This document shows, piece after piece, positions 5,731-7,533 of a stretch of 7,533 bases of DNA (the first letter of the stretch is position 1; every line of letters begins with the position of its first letter). The stretch comes from an uncultured Verrucomicrobiae bacterium (GTDB taxonomy: Bacteria > Verrucomicrobiota > Verrucomicrobiia > Palsa-1439), in assembly GCA_937927265.1 (NCBI GenBank), contig CALBCO010000152.1:1-7533 (forward strand), in the 5' to 3' direction. Under the pieces are notes generated by a model. It saw nothing but the letters and a program-made list of their open reading frames with translations. It made no database searches and was not told where the DNA came from. The translations under genes were made by a program, and so were the position numbers.

Positions 5731-5863
5731 TCATCCGGAAACCTCCTCGGTTTGTCACCCTGAGCGAAGCGAAGGGTCTCAGTCGTTTGGGAATTCGCGA
5801 GCACAATAGAGATTCTTCGCTTCGCTCAGAATGACATAGTTTGGGAAAAAAGTTTCCGGATGA
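5731..5863. repeat. nested inverted-repeat element (REP/MITE-like)
   Basis: The outer arms TCATCCGGAAAC (5731-5742) and GTTTCCGGATGA (5852-5863) are perfect 12-bp inverted copies. Inside them, a 28-nt unit at 5753-5780 is repeated inverted at 5809-5836 with 24 of 28 positions matching. Both copies share the core CTGAGCGAAGCGAAG. Each unit forms its own mini-hairpin: ACCCT/AGGGT in the left copy (5757-5761 and 5773-5777) and ATTCT/AGAAT in the right (5812-5816 and 5828-5832). The four differences are thus paired changes that keep both hairpins. Repeats with this core are common between genes in many GC-rich bacteria. No transposase lies next to it. Confidence 0.8.
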
Positions 5864-6051
5864 ATTCCAGACCGATTTTGCCGAAAGTCTGGCACGATGT
5901 CGCGCAGGTGATTCATTACTACAAAGCCGTGCTGCCGACGTTGGCGATTGTGGTCTGGCACTTTTACTGGGTCATCTTCGACCCGAAAGAATACGCGGTA
6001 AATCCGGCTTGGTTGATCGGCAATAAAGCGGCCCATAAACCCGAGCCGTAG
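5860..6051 (+). pseudogene. C-terminal remnant of a cytochrome b-type membrane subunit
   Basis: A 63-codon frame reading WHDVAQVIHYYKAVLPTLAI, then VVWHFYWVIFDPKEYAVNPA and WLIG. This closely resembles the last membrane helix and tail of di-heme cytochrome b subunits (cytochrome b561 or formate-dehydrogenase gamma type), which pass electrons between quinol and a partner complex. His12, His19 and His34 are candidate heme ligands. Whole proteins carry several helices before this point; none is present. The apparent ATG at 5860 is formed by the right outer arm of the repeat element, so the 5' part of the gene seems to have been lost at that boundary. There is no ribosome binding site. A real but very short protein is possible, but truncation is much more likely. 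Confidence 0.65.
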
Positions 6052-6343
6052 CCCGTGGATCGCCAGACTGAACAGGAGCCAATGGTTCAGCGCAAGCTGA
6101 CAGCCAAGATGCTGACGGCGGTGGGCCTGACCATGGCGCGCGCTTGGTCCCAGCCGGTCGCCAGATCGGCCAAGCGTTGCAGACCACGCACCCGACTCAG
6201 CAGGCCAGAAGTGCGTCCTGAACACGACGAGTCAGATAGGCGACAGGGATGCTGGAGAAAGCAGTGAGTGGATCGGCGCCGACGGGTTGGCAACGACACC
6301 CACGCTGGCGCGGGTGCTCACGCCAGCGGTGAATTTCTGATTG
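6052..6343. other. intergenic region without a recognised gene
   Basis: Frames are open on both strands, but none has a family signature or a supported start. The minus-strand readings (for example FSSIPVAYLTRRVQDALLA, then a stop and frame change) might be a decayed gene but cannot be identified. A hairpin just beyond the end of purQ is listed separately. With the truncated cytochrome to its left, this looks like a degraded stretch. Confidence 0.5.
6303..6328 (-). terminator. possible terminator hairpin of the purS-purQ operon
   Basis: CGCTGGCG (6303-6310) pairs perfectly with CGCCAGCG (6321-6328) around a 10-nt loop, beginning 15 nt beyond the purQ stop on the minus strand. The bases that follow on that strand (TGGGTGTCGTTGCC) are only mildly T-rich, so it is not a classic intrinsic terminator. 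Position favours a role in ending the pur transcript. Confidence 0.35.
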
Positions 6344-7063
6344 TTACCGGCGGGCCGGAGCTGAGGTGCTGGCCACCCCACCGATCCACAGAATGGACTC
6401 GAAAATACGGCGGCCATCTTCGCTGCCGAGAATGGCTTCGCTGGCGCGTTCGGGATGCGGCATCAAGCCAAAGACGTTCCGTCCTTCGTTGCAGATGCCG
6501 GCGATGTTGTCCAAGGAGCCGTTCGGATTGGCGGCGGCAGTGATTTTACGGTCGCGGGTGCAATACCGAAGCACGATGCGTTCTTCGCGTCGCAGTTGGG
6601 CAAGCACAGCCGGCTCGGCGAAGTAACAGCCTTCGCCGTGGGCAATCGGGATGCGCAAGACCTGGCCGGGCCGGCAGGCGTTGGTGAAGGGTGTGTTGGT
6701 GGTCTCGACGCGCAAATAAACGTGCTCGCAAATGAACTTTAGGTTCTTGTTGCGGACGAGCGCGCCGGGCAACAAGTGCGCTTCGCAGAGGATTTGGAAA
6801 CCGTTGCAAATGCCGAGGACGAGGCCACCGGCTTTCGCGTGGTCGGCGACAGCCTTCATCGCTGGCGAAAAGCGGGCAATCGCGCCAGTCCGAAGATAAT
6901 CGCCATAGCTAAACCCGCCCGGCACAATGACGCAATCCACATCACCAAGCGTGGCGTCTTTGTGCCAGATATAGCGGGTCGGCTGACCGAAGACGTTGGC
7001 CAGCACGTGCCAGGCGTCCTGGTCGCAATTGCTGCCGGGGAATTGGAGGACGCCGAATTTCAT
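6344..7063 (-). CDS. purQ: phosphoribosylformylglycinamidine synthase, glutaminase subunit PurQ
   Basis: A cytosolic 239-aa class I glutamine amidotransferase. It frees ammonia from glutamine for the ATP-dependent conversion of FGAR to FGAM, the fourth step of purine synthesis, in complex with PurS and PurL. The start MKFGVLQFPGSNCDQD is the PurQ hallmark. The active site is complete: Cys86 in LGICNGFQIL, and His203 and Glu205 in LMPHPERASE. VPGGFSYGDYLRTGAIA and the loop IPIAHGEGCYF are also characteristic. The C-terminal tail (GGVASTSAPARR) is a little longer than usual. Its ATG overlaps the purS stop by 4 nt (ATGA) and no ribosome binding site is visible, so translation is probably coupled to purS. 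PurL is not in this window, so it must be encoded elsewhere. Confidence 0.97.
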   Translation of the reverse strand: MKFGVLQFPGSNCDQDAWHVLANVFGQPTRYIWHKDATLGDVDCVIVPGGFSYGDYLRTGAIARFSPAMKAVADHAKAGGLVLGICNGFQILCEAHLLPGALVRNKNLKFICEHVYLRVETTNTPFTNACRPGQVLRIPIAHGEGCYFAEPAVLAQLRREERIVLRYCTRDRKITAAANPNGSLDNIAGICNEGRNVFGLMPHPERASEAILGSEDGRRIFESILWIGGVASTSAPARR

Positions 7064-7299
7064 TGGATCGTCAGCGTGTAGTCTTCAATGACCGGGTTGC
7101 TCAACAAGCGGTGACAGGCGTCATCGAGCTTCTTTTTCAACGCCGCCTTGTTGCGGCCGGTGAGTTCGACCTCAATGAACTTGCCGATCCGCACATCTTT
7201 GATCCCGGTGAAGTGCATGGATTCAAGCGCGTGCTTGACGGTCTTGCCTTGCGGGTCGAGCACGGTTTTCTTGGGCATGACGATGATTTTGGCTTTCAT
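7060..7299 (-). CDS. purS: phosphoribosylformylglycinamidine synthase subunit PurS
   Basis: A 79-aa protein of the normal PurS length. PurS bridges the PurQ glutaminase and the PurL synthetase of FGAM synthase and helps ammonia pass between them. Family features are visible: MKAKIIVMPKKTVLDPQGKT at the start, HALESMHF, GIKDVRIGKFIEVEL and the closing NPVIEDYTLTI. The frame is open further upstream (possible ATG at 7326 or TTG at 7338), but relatives begin at the ATG at 7299, which is chosen on homology. No strong ribosome binding site precedes 7299, so a slightly longer form cannot be excluded. It overlaps purQ by 4 nt as a two-gene operon on the minus strand. Confidence 0.93.
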   Translation of the reverse strand: MKAKIIVMPKKTVLDPQGKTVKHALESMHFTGIKDVRIGKFIEVELTGRNKAALKKKLDDACHRLLSNPVIEDYTLTIQ

Positions 7300-7334
7300 G
7301 GAGCGGCACTGTTCTACCACGCCCATCGCCGCGG

Positions 7335-7532
7335 TCAAGGCAGGATGGCGACGCTGTCGGCGTCGAGTTGGGCCCAGGCATTACTAGTCCCAAAACAAGC
7401 GCGTTTGTCGTTTCTTTTTGAACCGTAGGCCGGGCGGCGGTTTTTGGGTGGGGATTCTGTCCCCGGTGGCCTCTGTTGGGGTTGGTCAACCTCAGCCGCA
7501 CGGTCGGTTTCCTTCCGAGGCGCCGAGGCGCT
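7335..7532 (-). CDS. possible C-terminal part of an unknown gene, cut by the window edge
   Basis: One minus-strand frame is open from the window edge for 65 codons and ends in TGA at 7335-7337, 35 nt before the purS start. It reads as a hydrophilic tail (RKETDRAAEVDQPQQ, later ACFGTSNAWAQLDADSVAIL) with no recognisable domain. A second minus frame contains a short basic stretch ending RFKKKRQTRLFWD at a TAG (7384-7386), but it is interrupted by a stop at 7486-7488. Neither can be confirmed without the sequence beyond the window. If neither is real, 7300-7533 is simply the pur leader region. Confidence 0.22.
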   Translation of the reverse strand, partial: SASAPRKETDRAAEVDQPQQRPPGTESPPKNRRPAYGSKRNDKRACFGTSNAWAQLDADSVAILP

Positions 7533-7533
7533 A

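Noticed and set aside
5779..6225. Minus-strand frame of 148 codons across the repeat and the cytochrome remnant
   Set aside because: Its end (VILSEAKNL) is simply the translation of the dispersed repeat, a familiar artefact, and the middle is antisense to recognisable cytochrome sequence.
6055..6267. Possible transposase or other gene fragment after the cytochrome remnant
   Set aside because: Short suggestive phrases appear in several frames on both strands, but none extends far or matches a family that could be named.
1..7533. CRISPR array, tRNA, rRNA or integrase
   Set aside because: No regularly spaced direct repeats, no cloverleaf-like sequence ending in CCA context, no rRNA-like stretch and no recombinase motif were found on reading through.

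Overview
The window reads as a chromosomal segment from a GC-rich bacterium, plausibly Verrucomicrobiota or a related PVC-group lineage. The pointers are a secreted iduronate-2-sulfatase-type sulfatase, separate purS and purQ genes, a heme-b membrane domain of the kind common in PVC genomes, and dispersed palindromic repeats between genes. This placement is an inference from gene style; no marker gene is present.

Layout from left to right. (1) 159-1241, + strand: a visibly less GC-rich cluster of four small genes, each with its own ribosome binding site. Two encode YceK/YidQ-like lipoproteins (112 and 116 aa) and flank two tiny ORFs of 46 and 50 aa. (2) 1290-3894, + strand: a translationally coupled three-gene operon. 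It encodes a CREST-superfamily (alkaline-ceramidase-like) membrane hydrolase with all expected active-site residues, a DUF2157 multi-pass membrane protein and a GDYXXLXY-family protein. Consecutive genes overlap by 4 and 1 nt. (3) 3895-4204: a gene-free stretch with several hairpins, including a 10-bp perfect inverted repeat. (4) 4205-5727, + strand: a sulfatase pseudogene broken by one frameshift and two in-frame stops, with its active-site residues still readable. (5) 5731-5863: a nested inverted-repeat element. (6) 5860-6051, + strand: the C-terminal remnant of a cytochrome b-type membrane subunit, abutting the repeat. (7) 6052-6343: no recognised gene; a possible terminator hairpin for the pur genes. 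(8) 6344-7299, - strand: purS and purQ, two of the three subunits of phosphoribosylformylglycinamidine (FGAM) synthase, overlapping by 4 nt. (9) 7300-7533: mostly unassigned, with an uncertain partial open frame on the minus strand.

The middle of the window (about 3.9-6.3 kb) looks like a decaying region between two healthy operons: a broken sulfatase, a truncated cytochrome and dispersed repeats. The most interesting intact unit is the ceramidase-like/DUF2157/GDYXXLXY operon, which suggests an uncharacterised membrane function. The small-lipoprotein cluster is the second candidate. No CRISPR array, tRNA, rRNA, integrase or intact transposase was seen.
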